Assembly (NCBI RefSeq): GCF_010728725.1
Contig: NZ_AP022606.1
Location: 2,418,001-2,482,000, forward strand
Direction: 5' to 3'
DNA from: Mycobacterium branderi
GTDB lineage: Bacteria; Actinomycetota; Actinomycetes; Mycobacteriales; Mycobacteriaceae
Length of the DNA stretch: 64,000 bases
Shown here: positions 19,166-28,520 of the stretch, piece after piece
Position numbering within the stretch: the stretch's first letter is position 1
How the letters are laid out: every line of letters begins with the position of its first letter
Position numbers and translations under genes: made by a program
The notes under the pieces: generated by a model
Told to the model about the DNA's origin: nothing
Database searches by the model: none
The model's input: only the letters and a program-made list of their open reading frames with translations

Positions 19166-20571
19166 TGCAGCAGCTCTTCCAGCGTCGCCCGAGCCCCTTT
19201 GCGCTGCAGTGAATCCAGTGCCCAACTGTATGCCTGGACAAAACGCGGCTGCTGCGCCAGATCTCCGAACACGGCAGTGATCTCGATGAATGCGGTGAGA
19301 TTTTCGTGCTGCGAGCGGGCGATCGGAATCAGCGAATCCGCCAGTTGGTCCACCACCTCGAATGGGTTACCCCACTCGTCGACGCCCTCGGCGTAGCGCG
19401 CCCAGCTGGCCACCGCCGCCGCCGCCAGCCGAACAGACCCATCGTTGGCCAAGTTGTCCTGGATCACCGGCAGCAGCCATTTCGGAATGCGATCCGACGA
19501 GTAGGCGCACAGCCGCGCAACGGTATCGCGGACACAGGGGTTGGCGAATCGCTCGAGCAGGTTGCAGCTGTAGTCGTGGAGGTCGATCTCGGGCACCGGC
19601 GGCAGCGTCGGGATGGCTTCGAACTGGAAGTAGGCGAGCAGGAATTCGGCGAGCAAGGGGTCGCGGGCCGCCTCGTGAACAAATTCGAAGCCGCACAGAT
19701 GAGCGAAATAGCACAGGCACTGATGCCCCGCGTTGAGCAGTCGCAGCTTCATCAACTCGTACGGGCGGACATCGTCGACAAGCAGCACGCCCGCTTCTTC
19801 CAGCGGTGGCCTGTCATCGGCAAAATCGTCTTCGAGCACCCAGGCGGCGAACGGCTCGGCCACCACGGGCCACCGGTCGTTGACACCGAATTCGCGCCGC
19901 ACCGTCGCGGCCATATCCAGCGTCGTGGCCGGGGTGATCCGGTCGACCATCGAACTCGGAAACCGGGCGTGTTCGGCGATCCATTCCGCGAGCGCTGGAT
20001 CCCGGCTTTCGGCATTCGCCAGGACGGCCCGGCTTACGACGTCACCGTTGCCCTCGATGTTGTCGCACGACGCAATCGTCGGCGCGGCGATCCCGCGGTC
20101 GCGGCGCTTGGCCAGCGCCTCGGTGATCAACGTGAACGCGGGCCCGTCGGGGTCGCGGTAGCCGCCCTCGGTGATGGTCAGCGAAATGATCCGGGTGGAC
20201 GCCGCGGCCAGCACCTCCAGCGCTGCCTCAGGATCGTCGGGGGCGTAACGATAGTCGATGATCGAGCCGATCACGTGCGGGTCGCGGCTACCGTCGGGGT
20301 TCTCCACGATCAGCGTGTAGAGGCCGTCCTGGTCGCGTAGGACGTCACGCATGGGCCAGTCGCTCGGCAACACGCCGACCCCGCAGATGCCCCACTCGTG
20401 GGCCAGCCCCTGCTGCAGCAGCCGGTCGATGTACATGGCCTGATGCGCCCGGTGGAAGTGACCCGCCCCGATATGCGCGATACCGACGCTGACCTTGCTG
20501 CGGTCATAGCGCGGTGTCGCGATCGGCAGCTTGCTCAGCGTCGCGTTGTTCAGGTTCATCGCGTTAGGCAC
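19162..20571 (-). CDS. Long-chain polyol dehydrogenase (mannitol 2-dehydrogenase family)
   Basis: The 469-residue protein belongs to the polyol-specific long-chain dehydrogenase/reductase family. It shows GIAHIGAGHFHRAHQAMYIDRLL at the N-terminus, FPSSMVDRITPAT, and the catalytic Lys-Asn-Asn/His region KLRLLNAGHQ. It oxidises mannitol (or arabitol/sorbitol) to the 2-keto sugar with NAD+. The true ATG may be 20571 or four codons in (MNLNN). It forms a coupled pair with the PfkB kinase and faces ligD across a 250-base gap containing a weak CGTCA/TGACG inverted repeat at 20744-20760. Confidence 0.9.
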   Translation of the reverse strand: MPNAMNLNNATLSKLPIATPRYDRSKVSVGIAHIGAGHFHRAHQAMYIDRLLQQGLAHEWGICGVGVLPSDWPMRDVLRDQDGLYTLIVENPDGSRDPHVIGSIIDYRYAPDDPEAALEVLAAASTRIISLTITEGGYRDPDGPAFTLITEALAKRRDRGIAAPTIASCDNIEGNGDVVSRAVLANAESRDPALAEWIAEHARFPSSMVDRITPATTLDMAATVRREFGVNDRWPVVAEPFAAWVLEDDFADDRPPLEEAGVLLVDDVRPYELMKLRLLNAGHQCLCYFAHLCGFEFVHEAARDPLLAEFLLAYFQFEAIPTLPPVPEIDLHDYSCNLLERFANPCVRDTVARLCAYSSDRIPKWLLPVIQDNLANDGSVRLAAAAVASWARYAEGVDEWGNPFEVVDQLADSLIPIARSQHENLTAFIEITAVFGDLAQQPRFVQAYSWALDSLQRKGARATLEELLQ

Positions 20572-20821
20572 GATTGCACAACTCCTCCCGGCCCACGGTC
20601 CGAATCGATTTTGCGTAGGTGCTGCACGCCTACGTCAGCGGAACCAAGTACGGGTGACAAACGCGCATGCGCCACAATCCCAGTTTTGTCCATTATCAAC
20701 CGCGTGCCCAACGCGGCCGGCTCTGTAACGTTTTAGTGTCCTACGTCACGATTATTGACGACAAAGACGATAGTTGGTGGTCAGCAGCCCTTTTCGACGC
20801 CGGGACGCGTAGTTTGGCGCT

Positions 20822-23083
20822 ATGGCGCCCCTGGTGAAGCTGACGAACGCCGACAAGGTGCTCTACCCGGCGACGGGCACCACCAAATCCGACGTGTTCG
20901 CCTATTACACCAGCATCGCCGAGGTGATGGTGCCGCACATCGCCGGACGCGCCGCCACCCGCAAGCGCTGGCCCAACGGCGTCGACCAGCCGTCGTTCTT
21001 CGAAAAGCAGCTGGCGTCCTCGGCGCCGGACTGGCTGCCGCGCGCCAGCGTGGTGCACAAGTCCGCGACGACGACGTATCCGATCATCGACAGCGCGGAC
21101 GGACTGGCCTGGATCGCCCAGCAGGCCGCGCTCGAGGTACATGTGCCGCAGTGGCGGTTTACCGCGGAGTGGACGCGAAATGGGGAGGAGTTAAAACCCG
21201 GCCCGGCAACACGTTTGGTGTTCGACCTCGACCCCGGCGAAGGCGTGACGTTGGCGCAGCTCGCCACGGTGGCCCGCGCCGTGCGGGACCTGATGGCCGA
21301 CATCGGGCTGACCACATTCCCTCTCACCAGCGGCAGCAAGGGGCTGCACCTCTACGCTCCGCTGGACAAGCCGGTCAGCAGCCGGGGCGCAGTGGTGTTG
21401 GCCAAACGTGTTGCGCAGCAACTGGAAAAGTCGATGCCGAAGCTGGTCACTTCGACCATGACCAAGAGTCTGCGGGCCGGCAAGGTGTTTGTGGACTGGA
21501 GCCAAAACAACGGGTCGAAGACCACGATCGCGCCGTATTCGCTGCGCGGGCGCGAGCAGCCGACGGTGGCCGCGCCGCGCACCTGGGAGGAACTCGACGA
21601 CAGAAAGCTTCGCCAACTGTCCTACGACGAGGTGCTGGCGCGGGTCGGGCGCGACGGCGACCTGCTGGCGCAGCTGGACGCCGACATCGTCCCCGACCGG
21701 CTGACGAAATACCGCAGCATGCGCGACGCGTCGAAGACACCGGAGCCCGTTCCCGCCGGGAAACCCGTTACCGGCCAAGGCAATGCGTTCGTCATCCAGG
21801 AGCATCACGCTCGCCGCCTGCACTACGACTTTCGGCTGGAGCGCGACGGCGTGCTGGTGTCGTGGGCGGTGCCCAAAAACTTACCCGAAACTCCGTCGGT
21901 GAACCATCTGGCGGTGCACACCGAGGACCACCCGCTGGAATACGCCACCTTCGAGGGCACGATCCCCAAGGGGGAGTACGGTGCGGGCAAGGTGATCATC
22001 TGGGATGCGGGCACGTACGAGGCCGAGAAGTTCCGCGACTCCGCCGAAAATGGGGAAGTCATCGTCACCCTGCACGGCAACCGGATCTCCGGGCGGTACG
22101 CGCTGATTCAAACCAGCGGCGATCAATGGCTGGCGCACCGGATGAAAGACCAGAAGGTCTTCGCATTCGACGAACTGACCCCGATGCTCGCCACCGAAGG
22201 GTCAGTGGCACACCTGAAGGCGTCGCAGTGGGCATTCGAGGGCAAGTGGGACGGCTATCGGCTGCTCGTCGACGCCGACCACGGCGCTGTGCGGCTGCGG
22301 TCGCGGCGCGGCCGGGATGTCACCGGCGAGTATCCCCAATTCCGCTCGCTTGCAAAGGATCTCGCCGACCATCACGTCGTGCTCGACGGCGAGGTCGTCG
22401 CGCTGGACGAATCCGGGGTACCCCGGTTTTCCGAAATGCAGAACAGGGTGCGTGCCACCCGGGTCGAGTACTGGGCGTTCGACTTGCTCTATCTGGACGG
22501 CCGTTCGCTGCTGCGGGCCAAGTACCGCGACCGGCGCCAACTTCTGGAAACCTTGGCTCGTGGCACCGATCTCATTGTCCCCGACCTGTTGCCCGGAGAC
22601 GGTGCCGAGGCGCTGGAGTATTCGCGCAAGCACAGCTGGGAAGGCGTGGTCGCGAAGAAACGCGACGCCACCTACCAGCCGGGTCGTCGCTCGGCGTCGT
22701 GGATCAAAGACAAGCACTGGAACACCCAAGAAGTCGTCATCGGCGGCTGGCGCGCCGGTGAAGGCGGGCGCACCAGCGGCATCGGCTCACTGCTGATGGG
22801 CATCCCGGATGAGGGCGGGCTCTGCTACGCCGGGAAAGTCGGCACCGGCTTTTCCGAACGCGATCTGGCCAACCTCAAGAAAACCCTGGCGCCGTTGCGC
22901 ACCGATGAATCACCATTCAACGCAAGGCTTCCCACCAAGGATGCGAAAGGGGTGACGTTCGTCGAGCCGACACTCGTCGGCGAAGTTCGTTACAGCGAAT
23001 GGACATCGGACGGGCGCCTGCGTCAACCAAGTTGGCGCGGACTACGGCCGGACAAGACGCCCGACGAGGTGCGCAAGGAATAG
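20822..23083 (+). CDS. ligD: Multifunctional DNA ligase D (polymerase, phosphoesterase, ligase)
   Basis: The 753 residues have the mycobacterial domain order. The primase-type polymerase (about 1-290) has the DLDPGEG metal motif and TSGSKGLHLY. The 3'-phosphoesterase (about 320-450) has FVIQEHHARRLHYDFRLERDGVLVSWAVPK with its His/Asp ligands. The ATP-dependent ligase follows from about 460, with the adenylated Lys in FEGKWDGYRLLV, then DGEVVALDE, EGVVAKKRDATYQPGRRSASWIK and the OB fold. It fills, trims and seals ends held by Ku. M. tuberculosis LigD is 759 residues. The transcript is separate from the flanking polyol genes, which lie on the other strand. Confidence 0.97.
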   Translation: MAPLVKLTNADKVLYPATGTTKSDVFAYYTSIAEVMVPHIAGRAATRKRWPNGVDQPSFFEKQLASSAPDWLPRASVVHKSATTTYPIIDSADGLAWIAQQAALEVHVPQWRFTAEWTRNGEELKPGPATRLVFDLDPGEGVTLAQLATVARAVRDLMADIGLTTFPLTSGSKGLHLYAPLDKPVSSRGAVVLAKRVAQQLEKSMPKLVTSTMTKSLRAGKVFVDWSQNNGSKTTIAPYSLRGREQPTVAAPRTWEELDDRKLRQLSYDEVLARVGRDGDLLAQLDADIVPDRLTKYRSMRDASKTPEPVPAGKPVTGQGNAFVIQEHHARRLHYDFRLERDGVLVSWAVPKNLPETPSVNHLAVHTEDHPLEYATFEGTIPKGEYGAGKVIIWDAGTYEAEKFRDSAENGEVIVTLHGNRISGRYALIQTSGDQWLAHRMKDQKVFAFDELTPMLATEGSVAHLKASQWAFEGKWDGYRLLVDADHGAVRLRSRRGRDVTGEYPQFRSLAKDLADHHVVLDGEVVALDESGVPRFSEMQNRVRATRVEYWAFDLLYLDGRSLLRAKYRDRRQLLETLARGTDLIVPDLLPGDGAEALEYSRKHSWEGVVAKKRDATYQPGRRSASWIKDKHWNTQEVVIGGWRAGEGGRTSGIGSLLMGIPDEGGLCYAGKVGTGFSERDLANLKKTLAPLRTDESPFNARLPTKDAKGVTFVEPTLVGEVRYSEWTSDGRLRQPSWRGLRPDKTPDEVRKE

Positions 23084-23929
23084 TTACGTCGCGGCCGGCG
23101 ACAAGAGGGCATCGGTGAGCGCAGACCACGAGTCGGTGATCGCGTGGGCACCCGCATTGATGAGTTCGTCACTGCGGCAAGAACGTTCGTCGTCCGGGAC
23201 GAACATGAGGTTGCCGACGGTGAGATACCCGGCCGCCACTGCGGAGCTCACGCCGGCGACGGAGTCTTCGATGGCCAGGCCTTGATGAGTGCCGATGCCC
23301 ATGACCTCGCCGGCATGGCGGTACACCGCCGGATCAGGCTTGCTCGTCGGCACGGGAAGCGAGTCTTCCGCGCTGAAACGCACCGGCGCCGGAATGAGCG
23401 CGTCGAGTTCGGTGGCGGTGAAACAGGCATCCAGACGCAGCAAAGCGCTGGAGCTGACCGCGGTCAACGTGTACCGCGAGGCGAGGTCGCGCAGCGGGGA
23501 CAGCACCTGTGGGTCTGGCCTCAGAGTGACCGACAGGTGAGCGGTGACGTGCTCACGCTCCTGACGCACCCATTTCTCGAGTTCGTCGGCGCACAGCGCA
23601 CGATCGGTTGCCACGTCGGAATGTGAAGCGACAACTGCCCCGGGGCGGCCCTCTGCCAGCGTCTGATCCATCGGGATCTCGCACAGCACAGCCAGGTCGA
23701 GTGCGGTGCTGCGGAAGTTCTTGCCGACGGCCTTCTTCCGCAAGTCGTCGGCGGTCAGAGGTGCCGACACGCCGAACCTGGCCAGGAAGCGGTTGGTCAC
23801 CTCGACCGAGGCGTCGAAAGCCGGTGCCTCAGAAGGGAAGAGGTTGTCGTCGGCGTCGCAGAGCAAAGTGGTGATCTGGGCTGGGTCGAATTCGCGCATC
23901 ACGGCCAGCCCCTGAGGGTTCAGCCCCAT
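23084..23929 (-). CDS. HAD-superfamily hydrolase (probable sugar-phosphate phosphatase)
   Basis: Haloacid-dehalogenase fold. Motif I is LLCDADDNLFPSE with the nucleophile/acid Asp pair, motif II the Ser in LTAVSSSALLRL, motif III the Lys in TSKPDPAVYRHA, and motif IV AIEDSVAGVSSA. The helical cap (about residues 30-120) is of the C1 type. ATG 23929, overlapping the end of the polyol dehydrogenase gene by ten bases and preceded by GGGAGG, gives 281 residues; a longer frame contains an Arg/Pro-rich, non-homologous extension and is rejected. Pairing with a polyol dehydrogenase suggests dephosphorylation of a sugar or polyol phosphate. Confidence 0.8.
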   Translation of the reverse strand: MGLNPQGLAVMREFDPAQITTLLCDADDNLFPSEAPAFDASVEVTNRFLARFGVSAPLTADDLRKKAVGKNFRSTALDLAVLCEIPMDQTLAEGRPGAVVASHSDVATDRALCADELEKWVRQEREHVTAHLSVTLRPDPQVLSPLRDLASRYTLTAVSSSALLRLDACFTATELDALIPAPVRFSAEDSLPVPTSKPDPAVYRHAGEVMGIGTHQGLAIEDSVAGVSSAVAAGYLTVGNLMFVPDDERSCRSDELINAGAHAITDSWSALTDALLSPAAT

Positions 23930-25464
23930 GCCACCTCCCGACCGGTGTCCCCCAGCGCTTCGCGCAGTGTGGGTTGCACGCCGCGCGCATCGATGTCGGC
24001 GATCATCTCGCTGAGGTGCTCGGCAAAGTGGGGCACCCCACGCAGGTCGGTGAAGATTTCGTGTTCCAGCAGCGGGTAGGCGTTGTTTCCTCCCCGGGTC
24101 GCCAGCTCCGTCAGCAGTTCTGCCTGCGGGTCCTGGATGTGGATTGTGCGGCCGTCGAGGTCGTGGCCGCGCAGATAGCGGGCCCACCCGGCCACGGCGA
24201 GCATCAGAAGGTTGTGCGGTCCGCCCTGCTTGATCGCCTCCTGCAAGGAGGGCAGCACAAACGACGGCATCTTTTCCGATCCCCGGCGTGCCAACCGCGA
24301 CAACTGGTCGGGGATACGGGGATTGCTGAGCCGGGTGAGCAACGTGTTCCGATAGGCGCGGGTGTTCATCGGATGCGCGGCCGGTAGCAGCGGCTGGATC
24401 TCGTCGCGCATGAGCGCCTCGACGTAGCCGTAAATGACCGGGTCATTCATCGCTTCGTCCGTCCGCTCGTAGCCGGCCAGCGTGGCCAGGCACCCGAGTG
24501 CCAAATGAGTTGCGTTGAGCAGCCGGGTCTTAACGAGTTTGTAGTCGCTGACGTCGGCGACGAACTCGGCGCCGACCTCCTCGAGCGGCGGGCGGCCGTG
24601 GGAAAAGCTGTCCTCGATGATCCACTGAGAATGCGGTTCGGTCAGCACCGGCAGTTTGTCGGCGATGCCGAATGTGCGTTCGACGAATTCGCAGTCCTCG
24701 TCCGAGGTCTGCGGCGTGATCCGGTCGACCATGGTCGACGGGAAGGCGACATTGGTCTCGATCCAGCGGGCGAGGCCCGGATCACGCAACATCGCGAACG
24801 ACACGAGCGCGGTGCGCGCCATCTGCGTGTTGTCCGGGATGTTGTCACAGCACAGCACCGTGAACGGGGCAATACCGGCGCGGCGGCGGAAGTCGAGTGC
24901 CTCGGTCAGGTATGCCCACGCCGTGGCAAAGCACGACGCGGACGGTGCGGCCAGATCGGCGCGCACGTCGGGGTGGGAGGCATCGAATTCGCCGGTACAC
25001 GGGTCCAGGTAGTACCCATTCCCGGTGATAGTCAGGCTGACGATGCGGGTTTGAGGATCCGTCAGAGCGGCACGCACAGCTGCGCTGTCGTGTGGCGCGT
25101 AGTGATAGTCGCCGATCGAGCCGACCACGCGGGCCGTTTGGCGGTCACGTCCGCGTTGCACAACGGTGTAAAGCCCGTCCTGAGCCGTCAGCAGATCTTT
25201 GACCTTGGGATTGCGCAGGCTGATGTCGGTGACTCCCCACTGTCGGGAAACACCTGAGCGCGCAAGGTCATCGAAGTAAACGGCCTGATGAGCGCGGTGA
25301 AAGTTGCCCGGCCCAATGTGAACCACACTGGGCCGAAGCGCTGACCTGTCATAAGTTGGCACGTCGATCCGTTGCGAATGCAGTGGCAATGTGGCGTTGC
25401 TCAACGGAACGCCGACGGCGCGGCGCAAGGGGACGACGTTGCTGATGTTTTTTCGGTATCCCAT
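23920..25464 (-). CDS. Long-chain polyol dehydrogenase, second copy (mannitol/arabitol type)
   Basis: Same family as the gene at 19162-20571 but clearly diverged and longer. It has VVHIGPGNFHRAHQAVYFDDLA, FPSTMVDRITPQTSDED and the active-site stretch KTRLLNATHLALGCLA. ATG 25464 (MGYRKNISNVV) gives 514 residues; an ATG 13 codons upstream is possible. It oxidises a polyol to the keto sugar using NAD+. The overlap with the HAD gene indicates one operon. The two dehydrogenases probably serve different polyols. Confidence 0.88.
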   Translation of the reverse strand: MGYRKNISNVVPLRRAVGVPLSNATLPLHSQRIDVPTYDRSALRPSVVHIGPGNFHRAHQAVYFDDLARSGVSRQWGVTDISLRNPKVKDLLTAQDGLYTVVQRGRDRQTARVVGSIGDYHYAPHDSAAVRAALTDPQTRIVSLTITGNGYYLDPCTGEFDASHPDVRADLAAPSASCFATAWAYLTEALDFRRRAGIAPFTVLCCDNIPDNTQMARTALVSFAMLRDPGLARWIETNVAFPSTMVDRITPQTSDEDCEFVERTFGIADKLPVLTEPHSQWIIEDSFSHGRPPLEEVGAEFVADVSDYKLVKTRLLNATHLALGCLATLAGYERTDEAMNDPVIYGYVEALMRDEIQPLLPAAHPMNTRAYRNTLLTRLSNPRIPDQLSRLARRGSEKMPSFVLPSLQEAIKQGGPHNLLMLAVAGWARYLRGHDLDGRTIHIQDPQAELLTELATRGGNNAYPLLEHEIFTDLRGVPHFAEHLSEMIADIDARGVQPTLREALGDTGREVAWG

Positions 25465-25628
25465 CGCGCGGACGAACTTAGCTTCGTCCTCGGCAGGCTT
25501 CAAGGGAACAGGCCGCCGTTACCCCCGATAAGTCTGTCGTCAGCAGGCGTGGAGCCGAGATGGTGACCTTCGCCACACGACGGTGTGTTCGAATGGGCAA
25601 CGCCTTGCGCCGCAAGCGGTTCCCATCG

Positions 25629-25919
25629 TCAGTCGTCGATGTGCGTGGGCGGGTCGGCGAACGCGCCGTCACCGGGCTGGTGATCAGGACCCATCACATC
25701 GCAGCGCTTGTCGGGCACCAGGTAGGAACTGGCGCCCCGATACATCAAAGTGGCGACTGCCACGCAGCGTTGCCAGGTGCCGTCGGGCTGGACGGGCCCG
25801 TCGCACTTGCTGATGACGGGACCTTCGTACTGGCAGCCGGCGCCCGCTACCGGCGCCGAGACGATCGGCGCCGCGACCGTCAGCAGGGCGGCCAATCCTC
25901 CGATGATGCAGCGCTTCAT
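25629..25919 (-). CDS. Small secreted CDGP-domain protein
   Basis: The 96-residue protein starts with a Sec signal peptide (MKRCIIGGLAALLTVAAP..., cleavage near AGAGC). The mature part is a short Cys-containing domain, CQYEGPVISKCDGPVQPDGTWQRCV, characteristic of the small mycobacterial secreted CDGP family. Four cysteines could form two disulphides. Function is unknown. It is divergent from the FAH-MBL gene, with about 85 bases between. Confidence 0.75.
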   Translation of the reverse strand: MKRCIIGGLAALLTVAAPIVSAPVAGAGCQYEGPVISKCDGPVQPDGTWQRCVAVATLMYRGASSYLVPDKRCDVMGPDHQPGDGAFADPPTHIDD

Positions 25920-26003
25920 AGTCGTCTCCCGTCACACCCGGCAACGGTTGACGCTACCGCGTATTTCGGCTGTTTTTCCTGCCTTCGAGGTGTCGTGATC
26001 CGT

Positions 26004-27938
26004 ATGTTGATGCGCATGCGGTGGGTGACCTATCGAGACGATGACGGCGAACGCACCGGGATCCTCGCCGACGATGTGATCCATCCGATGCCGCCGGGCG
26101 TGACGCTGCTGGATCTCATCGCGCTGGGGGCTGCCGGATTACACGAGGCGGGCGAGAACGCGCTGCGCTCGCCGCACACCGTGCCAGTGGACGGGGTGAG
26201 GCTGCGGGCACCGATCCCGCGCCCGCCGTCGATCCGCGACTCGTTGTGCTTTCTAGACCACATGCGCAACTGCCAGGCGGCGACGGGCGGCGGCCGGGTG
26301 CTCAAGGACACCTGGTACCGCATCCCCGCGTTCTACTTCGCCTGCCCGTCAACCGTGCTCGGCCCCTATGACGACGCGCCGATGGCTCCCGGAAGTGCTT
26401 GGCAGGACTTCGAATTGGAGATTGCGGCGGTGATCGGGCGTGCAGGCAAGGATCTGTCGGTCGACGAAGCGGAGCACGCCATCATCGGCTACACCATCTT
26501 CAACGACTGGTCTGCGCGTGACCTGCAGCAATTGGAGGGCCAACTGGGTATCGGGCAAGCCAAGGGCAAGGACAGCGGCGTCACCCTGGGCCCGTACCTC
26601 GTGACTCCCGACGAACTGCAGCCCTATCGCCGCGATGGCAAACTGAGCCTCGACGTGACCGCGTTGGTCAACGACGCGGTGATCGGATCCGGGTCGACGG
26701 GGACGATGGACTGGAGCTTCGGCGAGGTCATCTCCTACGCCTCACGCGGCGTAATGCTCACTCCCGGTGATGTTTTCGGCTCCGGCACGGTGCCCACGTG
26801 CACGCTCGTCGAACACCTGACCGACCCGCAATTCCCCGGTTGGCTGCGCGACGGCGACGTCGTCACACTGCGGGTGCAGGGGCTCGGCGAGACGCGCCAG
26901 ACTGTCCGCCGCACGCCCGCTCCGCACCGCCTGCCCCCGCGGCCCAACCCGGACGCCAAACCGGACAAGCCGCGGGTCAACCGGGCGCCGGCGAAGGTTC
27001 CCTACACCCGCGGCCTGCACGAGGTGGCCGAGAAAGTGTGGGCGTGGACGTTGCCCGACGGCGGATACGGCTGGAGCAACGCCGGGCTGGTCGCCGGCGA
27101 CTGCGTGTCGCTCCTCGTCGACACGCTGTTCGACCTGGCGCTGACCCGCGAAATGCTGGCCGCGATGCAGCCCATCACGGACGCCGCACCGATCACCGAC
27201 GCGCTGATCACCCATTCCAACGGCGACCACACCCACGGCAACCAGCTGCTGGACCGCTCGGTGCGCGTCATCGCCGCCAAGGGAACGGCCGAGGAGATCG
27301 CGCACGGCATGGCGCCCGAGATGCTGGCCATGACCCAGACCGCCGACCTGGGGCCGGCGACACGATATCTGCGAGATCGCTTCGGTCCCTTCGACTTCAG
27401 CGGGATCACGCTGCGAAACGCCGACCAGACGTTCGACGACCGGCTCACCATCGAGGTCGGCGGCCGCGAGGTGCGGCTGCTGAACCTGGGGCCTGCCCAC
27501 ACCGCGGCCGACTCGGTCGTGCATGTCGCCGACGCGGGCGTGCTGTTCGCCGGGGACCTGCTGTTCGTCGGCTGCACCCCGATCGTGTGGGCCGGCCCGA
27601 TCGCCAACTGGATAGCCGCCTGCGACGCGATGATCGCGCTGGACGCGCCGACGGTGGTGCCCGGCCACGGACCGGTCACCGATCCCGACGGCATCCGCGC
27701 CGTCCGCGGCTATCTCGTGCATGTCAACGAGCAAGCCGAGGCCGCCTACCGCCAGGGCCTGTCGTTCGCCGAGGCGGCCGACGCGATCGACCTCGGCGAG
27801 TACGCGGCATGGCTGGACGCCGAACGCATTGTCGTCAACGTCTACCAGCGCTACCGCGAACTCGACCCGGCCACACCGCAATTGGAGCCGATGGCGTTGC
27901 TGGCGATGCAGGCGGAGTGGTTCGCCAAACACAACTGA
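26004..27938 (+). CDS. Fumarylacetoacetate hydrolase / metallo-beta-lactamase fusion (Rv0939 type)
   Basis: ATG 26004 gives 644 residues, the length I recall for M. tuberculosis Rv0939; the frame is open further upstream but covers the secreted-protein gene. Residues about 1-300 are an FAH/hydratase-isomerase domain (FELEIAAVIGRAGKDL, GYTIFNDWSARDLQ, GKDSGVTLGPYLVTPDE, GDVFGSGTVPTCTLVEH). A Pro-rich linker leads to a metallo-beta-lactamase domain from about 335: THSNGDHTHGN, LGPAHTAADS, FAGDLLF, VVPGHGPVTD. The first motif reads HSNGDH where the canonical form is HxHxDH, so one metal ligand is Asn. It is probably an aromatic or keto-acid catabolic hydrolase; the substrate is unknown. Confidence 0.88.
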   Translation: MLMRMRWVTYRDDDGERTGILADDVIHPMPPGVTLLDLIALGAAGLHEAGENALRSPHTVPVDGVRLRAPIPRPPSIRDSLCFLDHMRNCQAATGGGRVLKDTWYRIPAFYFACPSTVLGPYDDAPMAPGSAWQDFELEIAAVIGRAGKDLSVDEAEHAIIGYTIFNDWSARDLQQLEGQLGIGQAKGKDSGVTLGPYLVTPDELQPYRRDGKLSLDVTALVNDAVIGSGSTGTMDWSFGEVISYASRGVMLTPGDVFGSGTVPTCTLVEHLTDPQFPGWLRDGDVVTLRVQGLGETRQTVRRTPAPHRLPPRPNPDAKPDKPRVNRAPAKVPYTRGLHEVAEKVWAWTLPDGGYGWSNAGLVAGDCVSLLVDTLFDLALTREMLAAMQPITDAAPITDALITHSNGDHTHGNQLLDRSVRVIAAKGTAEEIAHGMAPEMLAMTQTADLGPATRYLRDRFGPFDFSGITLRNADQTFDDRLTIEVGGREVRLLNLGPAHTAADSVVHVADAGVLFAGDLLFVGCTPIVWAGPIANWIAACDAMIALDAPTVVPGHGPVTDPDGIRAVRGYLVHVNEQAEAAYRQGLSFAEAADAIDLGEYAAWLDAERIVVNVYQRYRELDPATPQLEPMALLAMQAEWFAKHN

Positions 27939-27940
27939 GC

Positions 27941-28360
27941 TCAGCACCGCGTCGCGGCGCGAACGCGCTGCCGGCGGTCATCGGCACTACCCGCCGGAGC
28001 ATCCAGACACAAGCCGTGCATGCCCAGGATCGTTCCGTCGGTGTCGTGGCACGGCGCGGCGACCATGACCACGTCGTGCACGTGATGGGCGGTGTCCACG
28101 ATGCGGTGCTGCGAACTGAACGGACGGCGCGTGCGACGGGCGTCGTGCAGCGTCGCGGCCACCTGCCGGTAGTCGTCGAGATGGACATGCGACAGCAGCA
28201 GCGGTGTGCTCGGCGCCGTGGTCCCCGGCTGATAGCCATGCATCCGCTCGACCTGCGCCGACCACAGCCACCGGTCGTCGTCGATGTTGAACCAAAACCA
28301 GCCCATCTCGGCCGATCGATCGTCGATGCCAGTCTCTGCGCGCAGGTTAGTCGTGTTCAT
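27941..28360 (-). CDS. PAS-fold sensor protein
   Basis: ATG 28360 gives 139 residues (MNTTNLRAETGIDDR...). The core EMGWFWFNIDDDRWLWSAQVERMHGYQPG, VHLDDYRQVAATLHDARRTRRPFSSQHRIVD and the final beta strand are a PAS_3-type fold. No output domain is attached, so it would act through a partner. It ends three bases after the convergent FAH-MBL gene. The ligand is unknown. Confidence 0.7.
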   Translation of the reverse strand: MNTTNLRAETGIDDRSAEMGWFWFNIDDDRWLWSAQVERMHGYQPGTTAPSTPLLLSHVHLDDYRQVAATLHDARRTRRPFSSQHRIVDTAHHVHDVVMVAAPCHDTDGTILGMHGLCLDAPAGSADDRRQRVRAATRC

Positions 28361-28520
28361 CGAGACCCCCTCATTGGCGCGAACAAGCAACTCGCACTTG
28401 GCGAAGATTGCAGGGAAAGGCCACTTATGGCTTGGCGGCCTATTGCCCTATACCCACCGGTTCGTCGAATGATTCCTCTGGGGAGTTTGTTTTTGACCTA
28501 CGGTTCCGTAGCGGCCGCAC

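Noticed and set aside
20755..22761. Second plus-strand frame overlapping ligD
   Set aside because: Arg/Gly-rich out-of-frame shadow; ligD frame holds all catalytic motifs.
23930..24187. N-terminal extension of the HAD phosphatase to 24187
   Set aside because: Arg/His/Pro-rich and lies wholly within the polyol dehydrogenase gene; ATG 23929 has a ribosome-binding site.
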